Counted from the stretch's first letter, positions 32,874 through 42,223 are shown. The stretch is DNA of 64,000 bases from JAYPHU01 sp964611435 (GCA_964611435.1 CAZSXT010000015.1:1-64000); one strand, 5' to 3'. Notes: generated by a model from the letters alone, not told the origin. A program made the numbers and translations.

Positions 32874-34526
32874 TTAGGAGGTGGTGCGAGTGTCTCTGGC
32901 TCCCCGCACGGTATCTAAGAATTGTCGTGGGTCAGGCGGTAGGCAATCTGAACGCCATGCCACCATCATGTCGGGCCGAACCAGAACCAGGGGGCGCTCG
33001 TATAGATCGGCTGCATCTTTGTCGTCAATTCTCACGATATCGAGTGGCAACCCAATGCCGCGAGCCGCAGAAACCATCGTATCGAAATCCTGCTCGACAC
33101 CGTCAAATACCAGAAGAGTAAATCCTGCACCCAACTTGTCCAATATAGACAGTCCTTCTTCCAACCAAATATGGGGTGCGCGATGCCCCGGTCTGGCGGT
33201 CGGTATATAGGTCCTTGGATTGTCAGGTGGTTCCGGCGTGCCATCCGGCACGACAATCGGCGATCCTTCATAACGATAGCCTAGGAGAGTCCCTGAAGAA
33301 GAAATCAGCTTTTCCTGATCTTTAAGATCGGCGCCCAGCCGGTCTCTGAAGGCTTCGGCATCGGAGCCTTCCTCGTCCAGTTCGTCGCCATACTGCATGA
33401 CGGCATTTAACCGGTCAAAGCAGTCTGCGGCTTCCGAGGTGTTGCGGACGCCGATCGGGTGGCGCTCCACGAAATAACTATCGAGCAGACGCTCGCCACC
33501 CCAGCCTTCGAGCATCGCCTGGACTTTCCAGGCAAGGTCAATAGCATCGGAGACGCCCGTATTCATCCCGAAGCCGCCTGTTGGTGTAAACAGATGTACT
33601 GCATCTCCGGCCATCAGCACCCGTCCTGCGTGATAGCGGTCAGCCACAAGTGCATGGGCCGTCCAGGGTTGGGTCGATATAATATTTATGGCCGTCGACG
33701 CGCCAAGAACGGCTTCGATTGCTTCAACCGCATCAACCGAGTTCCATTCTTGTCCGTCCTTCAACATAAGGTGATAGGTAAACGTGGTTCCCCCGTCCCA
33801 GTTGAGGATGAAACCAGCGTAATCCCTGTGGAGAGGGAAATAGATATTTGCCGGGCCGAATTTATGGCTCGCCATGAAGTTTGGCGCCTTAAAATAAATC
33901 GAGACAAAACGGGCAAGATTGGCGCGACCGCTAAGACCAATGTTTAATTTATCCCGCACAAACGAGCGGCCCCCATCGCAGGCGAGCAAATATTCGCATC
34001 GTACTGTTTCGGCTTTTCCCGTGGCCAAACATTCGATTTGGCAGTTCACCCCATTGTCATCCTGCGAGAAGTCCACAAGCTTCCAGCCAAATCTAAATTC
34101 AACCTTATCCAATTTGCGAACGTAGTCGAGGATTGCCTGCTCCACCTCGTTTTGACCAGTGATTGTCTTTAAATAGGGGGACCATGTGTGTTCTTCTTTT
34201 ACGTATCCACTGTTGTTCTTTACCTCTTTGATTTTTTGAAACGGCGGCAGGGAAATCCGGTGCAACTCCCGGCCATGCAGGCTTGATATCCAATAGTAAT
34301 CCGCCAGATGATCGGGGGGAACGCCGGCGTCGCTGATGGCCTGGTCTATGCCCCAACGCCGGTAATATTCCATGGTTCTATTGGCGACGGCATTGGCCCG
34401 TGGGTGCGGATTTAAGTCATCGGCCTGCTCTACGGCCAGACAATCTATGCCGCGCCAGCCCAATTCCGCTGCCAGTGACAGGCCGACGGAACCACCTCCA
34501 GAAATTAGTACCGGAATTTCGATCAT
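32874..34526 (-). CDS. FAD-dependent aromatic-ring monooxygenase (PHBH/phenol hydroxylase class)
   Basis: The 550-residue flavoprotein has the dinucleotide motif LISGGGSVGLSLAAELGWRG (about residues 7-26), ACDGGRSFVRD with the DG motif, and LMAGDAVHLFTPTGGFGMNTGVSDA, the GD motif that binds the FAD ribitol. The C-terminal 150 residues form the thioredoxin-like domain of the larger MhpA/phenol-hydroxylase type. It hydroxylates an aromatic or heteroaromatic ring using NAD(P)H and oxygen. It is the last gene of the four-gene operon headed by the NicX-type dioxygenase, so its substrate is probably a hydroxypyridine or related heterocycle (inference). Confidence 0.88.
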   Translation of the reverse strand: MIEIPVLISGGGSVGLSLAAELGWRGIDCLAVEQADDLNPHPRANAVANRTMEYYRRWGIDQAISDAGVPPDHLADYYWISSLHGRELHRISLPPFQKIKEVKNNSGYVKEEHTWSPYLKTITGQNEVEQAILDYVRKLDKVEFRFGWKLVDFSQDDNGVNCQIECLATGKAETVRCEYLLACDGGRSFVRDKLNIGLSGRANLARFVSIYFKAPNFMASHKFGPANIYFPLHRDYAGFILNWDGGTTFTYHLMLKDGQEWNSVDAVEAIEAVLGASTAINIISTQPWTAHALVADRYHAGRVLMAGDAVHLFTPTGGFGMNTGVSDAIDLAWKVQAMLEGWGGERLLDSYFVERHPIGVRNTSEAADCFDRLNAVMQYGDELDEEGSDAEAFRDRLGADLKDQEKLISSSGTLLGYRYEGSPIVVPDGTPEPPDNPRTYIPTARPGHRAPHIWLEEGLSILDKLGAGFTLLVFDGVEQDFDTMVSAARGIGLPLDIVRIDDKDAADLYERPLVLVRPDMMVAWRSDCLPPDPRQFLDTVRGARDTRTTS

Positions 34527-34556
34527 AAAAATGCCTCCGGATCTGTGCTGAACCGT

Positions 34557-34838
34557 TTAATTGTCAACGAAGGCGTCAAACGGATTGATGAGCACGACTC
34601 TAAACAATCCGGCCTTATTGTAAGGTTCCTCATCGATAAACTTTTCTGCCGCTGTTCGATCAGAAAATTCCTTAATGACAACGCTGCCGATCATGGTTTT
34701 ATGATCATCGGCATAGAGGGGACCTCCCAACTTCATCCCCGTCTCGTTTGCCGCCATGTATTCGCCGTGGGCGTTTCGGTTCTCTGCACGCAACTTTGCA
34801 CTGCCGGGTTTATCAAGCATGTAGATGGCAAATAACAT
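34557..34838 (-). CDS. YciI family protein
   Basis: The 93-residue protein has the YciI dimeric ferredoxin-like fold: MLFAIYMLDKPGSAKLRAENRNAHGEYM with the conserved His, GGPLYADDHKTMIGSVVIKEFSDRTAAEKFIDEEPYNKAGLF with the Asp/His-type pocket, and VVLINPF. Members of this family include chloromuconolactone dehalogenase-like and other small lyases or isomerases. It lies 19 bp after the hydrolase gene and 30 bp before the monooxygenase gene, so it probably takes part in the same catabolic route. Confidence 0.85.
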   Translation of the reverse strand: MLFAIYMLDKPGSAKLRAENRNAHGEYMAANETGMKLGGPLYADDHKTMIGSVVIKEFSDRTAAEKFIDEEPYNKAGLFRVVLINPFDAFVDN

Positions 34839-34857
34839 TGGCTATCGCTCCCTCGAA

Positions 34858-35697
34858 CTACGCTGCCATGTATGAGGCTAGTTTTAGATGAGGCTCAATA
34901 AAGTTTCTGAGTATTTCATTGAAGGCATCGGGCTGTTCCATATTGCTTAAATGACCGGCATTTTCGATCACCGCCAATTGCGCGCTGGGCATTTTCTCCA
35001 ACATGGTTTGACCAATCGACGGCGGCGTCAATTGATCGTGTTCGCCAAAGATCAATTGTACCGGCACGTTAAATTCTTTCAGGCTACCGCTCACGTCGTA
35101 GGTCACCGTGGCGGCAACGGTTTTAAGATAAGATTCAACGTGGATATCGAGGATGCTTTGATGCAGTTGCTGCCGGGCAGCTTCCGAACAATTCGGCCCA
35201 ACCAGTGATTTAATCAACGCGGGGGCCAGTTCCGCGAGCGACTTTCCCTCTTTGAGAGGTTTTTGCCGCAGTTCGATAAACTCTTGCCGTTTTTCCGGAC
35301 TCAGCGCCTTTTCGTAGCTGAAAAAACAATCGCACAAAACAAGTGTGGCAACCCGTTCGCGATGGCGCGGAAAAAAGTCCATCAATATGCGCGCCCCCAT
35401 GGACAGACCGACCAAATGCGCGCGCTCTATTCCGTTGAAATCCAACAGGCGCGCCAAGTCGTCACTAAAATCACTAAAATTTAGGGGTCCCTCGTAGTCG
35501 TCCGAGCGACCGTAGCCTCGTGCGTCCCACGAAATGGCCGTACAGATATCGGCCATCGCTAGCTGTTGAGACGTCCAGCTGGTCCGGTTGCCGCCAATGC
35601 CATGAAGAAAAACAACTGGAGCGCCGTCTCCGATCTGGTCAAAGGCGAGGCGTGGAACACCGTCGACCCAGCGTTGGGATATGTCTGAGGAGGCCAT
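34858..35697 (-). CDS. Alpha/beta hydrolase (PcaD/NicD-like)
   Basis: The 279-residue hydrolase has VVFLHGIGGNRTSW (oxyanion loop), the nucleophile elbow LVGLSMGARI with Ser, the acid in IFGEHDQLTPP, and the catalytic His in VIENAGHLSNMEQP. The fold matches 3-oxoadipate enol-lactonases and N-formylmaleamate deformylase. Its ATG at 35697 overlaps the stop of the NicX-type gene (TAATG), which fixes the start and indicates translational coupling. In a NicX pathway the natural role would be hydrolysis of the ring-cleavage product, but this is inference from context. Confidence 0.85.
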   Translation of the reverse strand: MASSDISQRWVDGVPRLAFDQIGDGAPVVFLHGIGGNRTSWTSQQLAMADICTAISWDARGYGRSDDYEGPLNFSDFSDDLARLLDFNGIERAHLVGLSMGARILMDFFPRHRERVATLVLCDCFFSYEKALSPEKRQEFIELRQKPLKEGKSLAELAPALIKSLVGPNCSEAARQQLHQSILDIHVESYLKTVAATVTYDVSGSLKEFNVPVQLIFGEHDQLTPPSIGQTMLEKMPSAQLAVIENAGHLSNMEQPDAFNEILRNFIEPHLKLASYMAA

Positions 35698-36743
35698 TAC
35701 AAGAGGGGCTCCTGCAATTGGCCATCTTTGACGATTTCCTTGTTGTCGAGAGCAATCGTACAATGTCGCATCGGCAGGTCAAAATGGCAGTTAGTGTGCC
35801 GGCCGCTAAATTCATTGGCGCCTGTAGAGATCAGAAAATTACCGGCGAAAGCGCGAAGCTCCGTACAATTTACATGCTGTTTGTCGTACATGATCAGCGC
35901 GTCCCACCTTGCGCCCGGATTCAATCCCCAACCGACGTGAGAAATTGCATAAGCATTCGGGTCATCCCATCCTTCAAAATAGGATCGCATTAAATCGGCA
36001 TCGAGACCTTGCCCGTCGATTGCCGTGACGAAATCGTTCTCAATTGATAGCGTGACAGGCGATTCGATGTATCGTTTGAACGTCAGATTCACATCCCCGA
36101 CATCCAAGACCACGGTCCCACTCACGGTGTTTTCCAGCGGAAAAAAAAGCGCCAGACCTGCCGGCCAATAAGCGACTTTTTCCCCGGGGGACAAATAACC
36201 GGCTCCTGCCCGGCAGGGCGCGTCCTTGATCTCGATTGTTAAATCTGTGCCCGCAGCCGACGTTACCCTCATAACTGAGGCTTGATTGATCAGCTCAATA
36301 CTCTTGTCGACTTTTGGTTTCAGCGCCGGATCGGGCATACAGCGCTCAAGCACTTCAGGGTGTTCGTTCGAAATCATGAGAATACGACCGCCGTTACTAA
36401 GAACGGACTGCGCCTCCTTGCTGTGGAGCAGGCCCTCGACGGTGCAATCGATGATCAGATCACAAGCGCTCAAGGCAGGCAGAATGACGTCATAACCCGT
36501 CAAAGCATAACTGGATCCCGTCGAACGTACAGGAACGGGGTCTTTGACCGGCGGAGATGGCACGCGCACATGGACCGGTTTGGCGCCAATGCGGAGCAAA
36601 GCTTGTTCGGCGAGATCGACCAATACTTGACGGGATTGAGACTCCGACAAAATGGCAATGGTTTCGCCCCGGCGAACGCTGCTCAGTTCAAAACTTTTTT
36701 GAAAACAGTCAATCCATTTTCCTTCAAGATTTTCTCTCAGCAT
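35697..36743 (-). CDS. NicX-like 2,5-dihydroxypyridine 5,6-dioxygenase (M29-like fold)
   Basis: The 348-residue protein follows the Pseudomonas putida NicX pattern almost throughout: RILMISNEHPEVLERCMP, YWPAGLALFFPLENTVSGT, VVLDVGDVNLTFKRY, ISHVGWGLNPGARW, FAGNFLISTGAN and CHFDLPMRHCTIALD. The iron ligands described for NicX (two His and one Asp) correspond to His269, His320 and Asp322 here. NicX opens the ring of 2,5-dihydroxypyridine to N-formylmaleamate. It is the first gene of the operon, transcribed away from a MarR-type regulator across a 99 bp AT-rich spacer. Substrate differences from NicX are possible. Confidence 0.85.
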   Translation of the reverse strand: MLRENLEGKWIDCFQKSFELSSVRRGETIAILSESQSRQVLVDLAEQALLRIGAKPVHVRVPSPPVKDPVPVRSTGSSYALTGYDVILPALSACDLIIDCTVEGLLHSKEAQSVLSNGGRILMISNEHPEVLERCMPDPALKPKVDKSIELINQASVMRVTSAAGTDLTIEIKDAPCRAGAGYLSPGEKVAYWPAGLALFFPLENTVSGTVVLDVGDVNLTFKRYIESPVTLSIENDFVTAIDGQGLDADLMRSYFEGWDDPNAYAISHVGWGLNPGARWDALIMYDKQHVNCTELRAFAGNFLISTGANEFSGRHTNCHFDLPMRHCTIALDNKEIVKDGQLQEPLL

Positions 36744-36842
36744 ATTGAATTCCTACACAATTTAATAATATATAGAAATGAATATAGTTTTTAATATAAT
36801 ATGTCCTGGACCTGTTTCTGTCAATTTTGAGGTGTATTCCAG
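36744..36842. promoter_or_regulatory. AT-rich divergent promoter region between NicX-type operon and marR
   Basis: The 99 bp spacer is strikingly AT-rich compared with its GC-rich surroundings, with stretches such as TAATAATATATAG and TTTTTAATATAATAT. It must hold both divergent promoters and the operator of the MarR protein. A weak imperfect palindrome is centred near TATATAGAAATGAATATA; no clean operator can be assigned. Confidence 0.5.
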
Positions 36843-37304
36843 ATGGTTCAATCGTCGGACCGATTTCTAGAAAAATTGCTACCCTATCTGCTGCAGCGCG
36901 CGAGTTTTTTGGTTACGGAACAGTTTCACCAACACTTGAAGCTAAATGGCGTGAGTGTAAGCCGATGGCGCTTGCTTGCCTGGCTTTCTGATTACAAGAG
37001 ATCGACCATCAACGAATTGACAGACAATCTTATGCTGAAACAGCCGACCGTAACCCGTCTTGTGGATGCTGCCGTGAAAGACGGTCTCGTGACGAAAGCC
37101 GCCGGTCGTGAAGACGGTCGGCGAGTTTATGTTTCGCTTACCGCAGCTGGCGAGAAATTGATTGAACAATTAAAGAGCGATGCGAGTGAGGCGGAGGCCA
37201 AGATAGGAGAAATTGGCGATCTGAAGGCGATCGACCGTTTAAAAAAGAATCTGGTTGAAATCATCGATCAATTTGAAGGACAGAAATACTTCAGACGGTC
37301 GTGA
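36843..37304 (+). CDS. MarR family transcriptional regulator
   Basis: The 153-residue protein has the winged helix of MarR: VSRWRLLAWLSDYKRSTINELTDNL, LKQPTVTRLVDAAVKDGLVTKAAGREDGRRVYVSLTAAGEKLI, where the DGR wing is clear. MarR proteins usually repress a neighbouring catabolic or efflux operon until an aromatic ligand binds. The divergent arrangement with the NicX-type operon makes it the likely pathway regulator, as NicR (also MarR family) is for nicotinate catabolism in P. putida. Confidence 0.9.
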   Translation: MVQSSDRFLEKLLPYLLQRASFLVTEQFHQHLKLNGVSVSRWRLLAWLSDYKRSTINELTDNLMLKQPTVTRLVDAAVKDGLVTKAAGREDGRRVYVSLTAAGEKLIEQLKSDASEAEAKIGEIGDLKAIDRLKKNLVEIIDQFEGQKYFRRS

Positions 37305-37473
37305 GTGTTCTCAGCATTTGTACGCCATTTCAGACCTGGCCTGACACCCCTCCATTTCAACAATGAGTCCAGAGCTGAAAGTCGCCAGTTAACGCAAAAG
37401 CGCCTTAACTTCTTTGCAAACCACCCTATTTTTTTGCTTAATGCGCCCAAATTTACTCATTTGGATTGCTTTC

Positions 37474-38301
37474 ATGACTGATACGCCTGCCCCCGCCATT
37501 CCATCCGCCACGGTTCTGTTGTTAAGGGACCGTCCGGGCGGATTCGAGGTGTTTATGGTTAAGCGGCATTCAGGCATTGATTTCGCCGGTGGGGCCTTGG
37601 TGTTTCCAGGTGGTAAGACCGATCCGGGCGATATCGAACATGGTTGGGATGATCACTGTGATGGCGTTGACGGTTTAAGCCCGATCGAAATCGGCAACCG
37701 GGTCTGCGGTATCCGCGAAACCTTCGAGGAGGCCGGATTTCTGCTGGCGCGGGACAAACACGATGGCGCGTTGATCGGCAAGGACCGGGCGGGCGAGCTG
37801 GGGGAAAAATACCGAAATGCGGTGCATGCAGGCGATGTGGGTATGCGCGAAATGGCCCAAGCTGAAAATTTGATCTTGGCGTGCGATCTGATGGTGCCGT
37901 ATGCGTGGTGGATCACGCCGTCGCCGTTCCCTAAGCGTTTCGACACGTGGTTTTTCATGGCGCGCGCGCCCGAGGACCAGCAAGGCTCCCACGATCAGGG
38001 AGAATCCGTGGATTCTCTCTGGATTTCGCCGGACAAGGCGCTGCAGGCGGCGGCGGACCAGGACTTTAAAATCGTATTCGCGACCCGGATGAACCTGAAA
38101 AAAGCGGGCCGGGCCACCACCGTGGATGAGGCGTTGGCGGCGGCTGCGGCGGACACCATCGTGCCGGTTGAACCCCATGTGACCCGGGCCGACGAGGGTA
38201 TCATCTTTCGCATTCCGGAGGAGGCGGGGTATGGTCTGACCGAACACCTGGAAACTGACGGGGCGACTCGCGTGCCCAAAACGGCTGGCGAGGGACGGTG
38301 A
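37474..38301 (+). CDS. NUDIX hydrolase (NUDT19-like)
   Basis: The 275-residue protein starts with a typical NUDIX beta strand (SATVLLLRDRPGGFEVFMVKRH) and has LVFPGGKTDPGD followed, after an insertion of about 30 residues, by RETFEEAGFLL, completing a NUDIX box that binds catalytic Mg2+. Split boxes like this occur in the NUDT7/NUDT19 group, which hydrolyses CoA derivatives. Later FDTWFFMARAP and SLWISPDKALQA are typical of the group. I chose the ATG at 37474 because residues before it are hydrophobic leader-like sequence without conservation. It is a single gene. Confidence 0.82.
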   Translation: MTDTPAPAIPSATVLLLRDRPGGFEVFMVKRHSGIDFAGGALVFPGGKTDPGDIEHGWDDHCDGVDGLSPIEIGNRVCGIRETFEEAGFLLARDKHDGALIGKDRAGELGEKYRNAVHAGDVGMREMAQAENLILACDLMVPYAWWITPSPFPKRFDTWFFMARAPEDQQGSHDQGESVDSLWISPDKALQAAADQDFKIVFATRMNLKKAGRATTVDEALAAAAADTIVPVEPHVTRADEGIIFRIPEEAGYGLTEHLETDGATRVPKTAGEGR

Positions 38302-38462
38302 AATCAGGTGAAATCGGTTTTCAAGGACCGTTAAATCTTTTATTTATCAGGGAAATTTATCGTCGTTTGCCTTCTGTTAAGGATATAAGCAATATGACTG
38401 CACTCGTGGTTTTTTGCTGCCGAGAACTTGGTGCGGCAAAATGACATGTGAGCGAGGGGATC

Positions 38463-39599
38463 ATGGAGTCTAAGTTTAAGCTGCCACTGACGGGTTCGAG
38501 CGTTGTTTTTGGTGCGGCGCTGCTGCTCGCAGGTTGTTCGTCCGTACCGGATGCCGCCAATCCGGTTGAGTGGTACAAAAGTGTCAAGGAATCCATTGCC
38601 GGCGACGACGCCGAGAAGGAAGGCGACGCCGCCGAAAAGCCGGCCAATGAACTAGTGGCGGATCGCGATAAGCCTGCGCCCGGCGCAAACGAGGAGTTTC
38701 CGAAGCTTTCTTCGGTGCCTCCACGTCCCGCTCCGAGTTCCGCCGCAGAGCGCGAACGTATTCGCGAAGGGCTGGTCGCGGATCAGGAGAGCGCGCGCCG
38801 CTATTCCGATGAGGTGATCCAGCGCCAGGGTGAGGCATCCAATCCCTTGGTCACATCGGCGCCTACCCCGGCACCAGCGCCGGAAGCCGCCGTAAAAGCG
38901 CCGGAGTCAGCGGCTATGCCCGCGCCCAAGCCGGAACCGATGAAACAGGAAATGGCGAAGACTCCGCCTGCAAAACCTATTCCTGCAGCGCCGCAAGTGG
39001 CGCCGCCACCGCCGCCGCAATCGTCCGGTCCGCAACAGCAATCGAGCTTTAGAGAACCCGCTGTACAGATGGCGGCGATCTCTCCGGCGCCGGCGGGCGA
39101 GCAGGGCACGGTGGTAATTTCCGGCAGCGGTGTGCAAACGATCGCCAGTGCTGCGGCTATCCAGGGCAACATGCCTGCTGTGTCCGGCACCACGATTCCG
39201 GGGGTGCGGTCGTTGTCCGAATTTAATCCGTCTGGTGTTCGGGGTTCATATCAGGTCGCGACGATTATCTTTGCTAACGGCTCTTCAAAGCTTGCCGCCC
39301 GTGACCGGCGGATCCTCCGTCAGGTCGTAGGTCAGCATAAGAAAGTCGGTGGCACGATCCGCGTAGTGGGTCATGCCAGTCATCGGACCCGCGATCTGGA
39401 ACCTGTCCGCCACAAGATGGTGAATTTTGAAGTTTCATCGGAGCGGGCCGATATTGTCGCCAAGGAATTGATGAAATTGGGAACACCGGCTACGAGTTTA
39501 TTTGTCGGTGCGGTATCGGACAATGAACCTAAGTACCGGGAAAATATGCCCTCCGGTGAGGCTGGAAATAGGCGAACCGAAATTTTCATCGACTTCTAG
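38463..39599 (+). CDS. OmpA-type peptidoglycan-associated lipoprotein
   Basis: The 378-residue lipoprotein has a signal peptide with lipobox LLLAGC (Cys at about residue 24), a long Pro/Ala/Glu-rich low-complexity linker, and a C-terminal OmpA-like domain (about 270-378) with TIIFANGSSKLAARDRRIL, IRVVGHASHRTRDLEP, SSERADIVAKELMKLG and NRRTEIFIDF. It should be anchored in the outer membrane and bind peptidoglycan with its C terminus. The start at 38463 follows an AGGGG site; a GTG five codons upstream is possible. It is not in a tol-pal cluster. Confidence 0.85.
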   Translation: MESKFKLPLTGSSVVFGAALLLAGCSSVPDAANPVEWYKSVKESIAGDDAEKEGDAAEKPANELVADRDKPAPGANEEFPKLSSVPPRPAPSSAAERERIREGLVADQESARRYSDEVIQRQGEASNPLVTSAPTPAPAPEAAVKAPESAAMPAPKPEPMKQEMAKTPPAKPIPAAPQVAPPPPPQSSGPQQQSSFREPAVQMAAISPAPAGEQGTVVISGSGVQTIASAAAIQGNMPAVSGTTIPGVRSLSEFNPSGVRGSYQVATIIFANGSSKLAARDRRILRQVVGQHKKVGGTIRVVGHASHRTRDLEPVRHKMVNFEVSSERADIVAKELMKLGTPATSLFVGAVSDNEPKYRENMPSGEAGNRRTEIFIDF

Positions 39600-39707
39600 G
39601 CTAGCCGCCACGTAGTTGACATCATCTTCTAATAGATTTGGTTTGCTTTGAGAGGCCATCAAAGCGAAAACCGTTGCAGCAATCAGGCTTTAAAAAGATA
39701 CAGGATC

Positions 39708-40931
39708 ATGGAACAGGAATTTCACAGGATTAAGCGTCTCCCGCCGTATGTGTTCAATGAAGTGAACGACATGAAGGCCAAGGCGCGAGCTGCCGGGGAG
39801 GACATTATCGACTTCGGCATGGGCAATCCTGATTCTGCAACCCCGCCGCACATCGTCGAGAAGCTGGTGGAAACGGTCCATGACGGGCGTACCCATCGCT
39901 ATTCGGCGTCCAAGGGCATTCCCGGTTTGCGGAAGGCGATCGCGTCCTATTACGGCCGCCGGTTTAACGTGGATATCGATCCGAATTCAGAAGCCATCGT
40001 GACCTTGGGTTCAAAGGAAGGCTTGGCGAACCTCGCCTCCGCCATCACCAGCCCCGGTGACGTGATCCTGGTGCCCAATCCCAGCTATCCGATTCACCAG
40101 TTCGGCTTTATCATTGCCGGCGCGGCGGTGCGGAATGTACCTGTCGCGCCTGACGGCGACTATTTGAAGGCCTTGGAGACAGCCGTCATCCATAGCGTGC
40201 CTAAGCCGACCGCTGTGGTTCTCAACTACCCCAACAACCCGACGGCGATGGTCGCTGATCTGGATTTCTATGGCCAGGTGGTCGATTTCTGCCTGCACCA
40301 CGGGATTTATATCCTGTCTGACCTCGCCTATGCGGAGCTGTTTTTCGACATCGCGCCGCCGCCATCGATCCTGGAAATTCCACGCGCCCGTGAAATTGCT
40401 GTCGAATTCACCTCTATGAGCAAGACCTACAACATGCCCGGCTGGCGGATCGGTTTCGCCGCCGGCAACAAGCACCTGATTGCGGCGCTGACTCGGATAA
40501 AATCTTATCTCGACTATGGTGCGTTTACGCCGATCCAGGTGGCCGCTGCGGCGGCCTTGAATGGTCCCCAGGATTGCGTCGAAGAAATCCGCCAGCTCTA
40601 TAAGGAACGCCGCGACGTTCTGATCGAAAGCATGTCAGCCTCCGGCTGGGATATTCCTGCGCCGCCGGCCACCATGTTCGCTTGGGCGCCTTTGCCGCCG
40701 GGCTTTGAGGATTTGGGGTCAGTCGAATTTTCCAAGCTGATCCTGCAAGAGGCCAAGATGGCCGTCTCGCCGGGTATTGCTTTCGGCGAGCATGGCGACG
40801 GGCATGTCCGGATTTCTCTGGTCGAGAACAAGCAGCGCATTCGCCAAGCCGCACGTAACGTGAAGACCTTTATGTCTCAGCAGTGCAATGTCCTGGAAGA
40901 TTGGGAACGAAAGCGGGCCGCTGTCTCTTGA
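39708..40931 (+). CDS. PLP-dependent class I/II aminotransferase (AlaC/DapL-like)
   Basis: The 407-residue aminotransferase begins with IKRLPPYVFNEVNDMKAKARAAGEDIIDFGMGNPD, typical of the alanine/LL-diaminopimelate-like subgroup. It has NYPNNPTAM with the substrate Asn, SDLAYAELFFD, the PLP Lys in TSMSKTYNMPGWRIGF, and HVRISLVEN with the carboxylate-binding Arg. In many alphaproteobacteria this gene directly precedes hom, as here, and is thought to make alanine, glutamate or related products. Its TGA overlaps the TTG start of hom. Confidence 0.9.
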   Translation: MEQEFHRIKRLPPYVFNEVNDMKAKARAAGEDIIDFGMGNPDSATPPHIVEKLVETVHDGRTHRYSASKGIPGLRKAIASYYGRRFNVDIDPNSEAIVTLGSKEGLANLASAITSPGDVILVPNPSYPIHQFGFIIAGAAVRNVPVAPDGDYLKALETAVIHSVPKPTAVVLNYPNNPTAMVADLDFYGQVVDFCLHHGIYILSDLAYAELFFDIAPPPSILEIPRAREIAVEFTSMSKTYNMPGWRIGFAAGNKHLIAALTRIKSYLDYGAFTPIQVAAAAALNGPQDCVEEIRQLYKERRDVLIESMSASGWDIPAPPATMFAWAPLPPGFEDLGSVEFSKLILQEAKMAVSPGIAFGEHGDGHVRISLVENKQRIRQAARNVKTFMSQQCNVLEDWERKRAAVS

Positions 40932-42223
40932 GTGATCCATTGAAAATTGGTGTGGCGGGCCTCGGGACCGTCGGGGCCGGCACGGTCAAGCTGTTGCGCG
41001 ATCAGGCCGAGCTTCTGCGCCAGCGATCCGGGCGGGACATTACAGTGACCGCCGTTTCAGCTCGTGACGCCGGGAAAGACCGGGGTTTCTCCAAAGACGG
41101 ACTGACCTGGTACGACGATGCCATCGCTATGGCGGACGACGATAATGTCGATGTGGTTGTTGAACTGATCGGCGGTTCCGAAGGTGTGGCCAAGGACCTG
41201 GTCGAAAAGGCGTTGGCCAACGGTAAGCATGTTGTGACCGCCAACAAGGCCCTGATCGCCCATCACGGTGCGGCGCTGGCCAAGGCAGCAGAAGGCGCAG
41301 GTGTCGCCCTGGCGTACGAGGCGGCTGTTGCCGGCGGTATCCCCATCGTGAAAGCTCTGCGCGAAGGCTTGGCGGCGAACAGCATCAGCCGGGTCTATGG
41401 CATTCTCAACGGCACCTGCAATTATATCCTCAGCAATATGCGGGAGACCGGCAAGCCGTTCGACATGGTTCTCTCCGAAGCGCAAGAGCTAGGATACGCG
41501 GAGGCCGATCCAGCTTTTGACGTGGACGGTGTGGATGCAGCGCACAAGCTCGCCATTCTCGCCAGCCTGGCGTTCGGCACGGAAGTTAATTTTGAGGCTA
41601 TCCATTGCGAGGGCATTCGACATGTTTCGCCGTTGGATTTTGAATTCGCGGAGGAGCTCGGTTACCGGATTAAGTTGCTCGGCATAGCGCGCAAGACGGG
41701 TCACGGCGTGGAGCAGCGGGTGCATCCTTGTATGGTGCCGCTCGAAGATCCGATCGCGCATATCGAGGACGTTTTTAATGCCGTCGTTGTCGATGGCCAC
41801 GCGGTGGAGACCACCATGTACGAAGGCCGGGGCGCCGGCGTAGGGCCGACGTCATCGGCCGTGGTCGCGGATATTGTCGATATAGCCAGGGGTTTGAACC
41901 TGCCAGTCTTCGGCGTGCCCGCCGATTCGTTGATTCGGGCTGAAATACCGCCTATGGCGCGGCATTCGGGGCAATACTATGTGCGGTTTACGGTGATCGA
42001 CCGGCCGGGTGTATTTGCTGAAATTGCCAGTGCGCTCAAAGAGAACAATGTGTCCATGGAGGCTATAATCCAGCGTGGCCGGGCACCAGGGGAGGCCGTG
42101 GAAGTTGTTCTCACCACCCATGAAACCGAAGAAAAGGCCATGCTCGCGACCATCGAGGCCATCGGCAAATCCGAGGCTATATTAGAGCCCACGAGGATGA
42201 TAAGAATCGTGTCGTTTTCATAG
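40928..42223 (+). CDS. hom: Homoserine dehydrogenase
   Basis: The 431-residue enzyme reduces aspartate semialdehyde to homoserine for threonine and methionine synthesis. It shows the NAD(P) fold IGVAGLGTVGAGTVKLL, NKALIAHHG, YEAAVAGGIPIVKALREGL, GILNGTCNYILSNM, and EADPAFDVDGVDAAHKL with the catalytic Asp/Lys pair. A C-terminal ACT domain (VRFTVIDRPGVFAEIASALKENNVSMEAI) suggests feedback control by threonine. The start is a TTG at 40928 in a TTGA overlap with the aminotransferase stop, since longer starts extend into that gene. Confidence 0.95.
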   Translation: MSDPLKIGVAGLGTVGAGTVKLLRDQAELLRQRSGRDITVTAVSARDAGKDRGFSKDGLTWYDDAIAMADDDNVDVVVELIGGSEGVAKDLVEKALANGKHVVTANKALIAHHGAALAKAAEGAGVALAYEAAVAGGIPIVKALREGLAANSISRVYGILNGTCNYILSNMRETGKPFDMVLSEAQELGYAEADPAFDVDGVDAAHKLAILASLAFGTEVNFEAIHCEGIRHVSPLDFEFAEELGYRIKLLGIARKTGHGVEQRVHPCMVPLEDPIAHIEDVFNAVVVDGHAVETTMYEGRGAGVGPTSSAVVADIVDIARGLNLPVFGVPADSLIRAEIPPMARHSGQYYVRFTVIDRPGVFAEIASALKENNVSMEAIIQRGRAPGEAVEVVLTTHETEEKAMLATIEAIGKSEAILEPTRMIRIVSFS

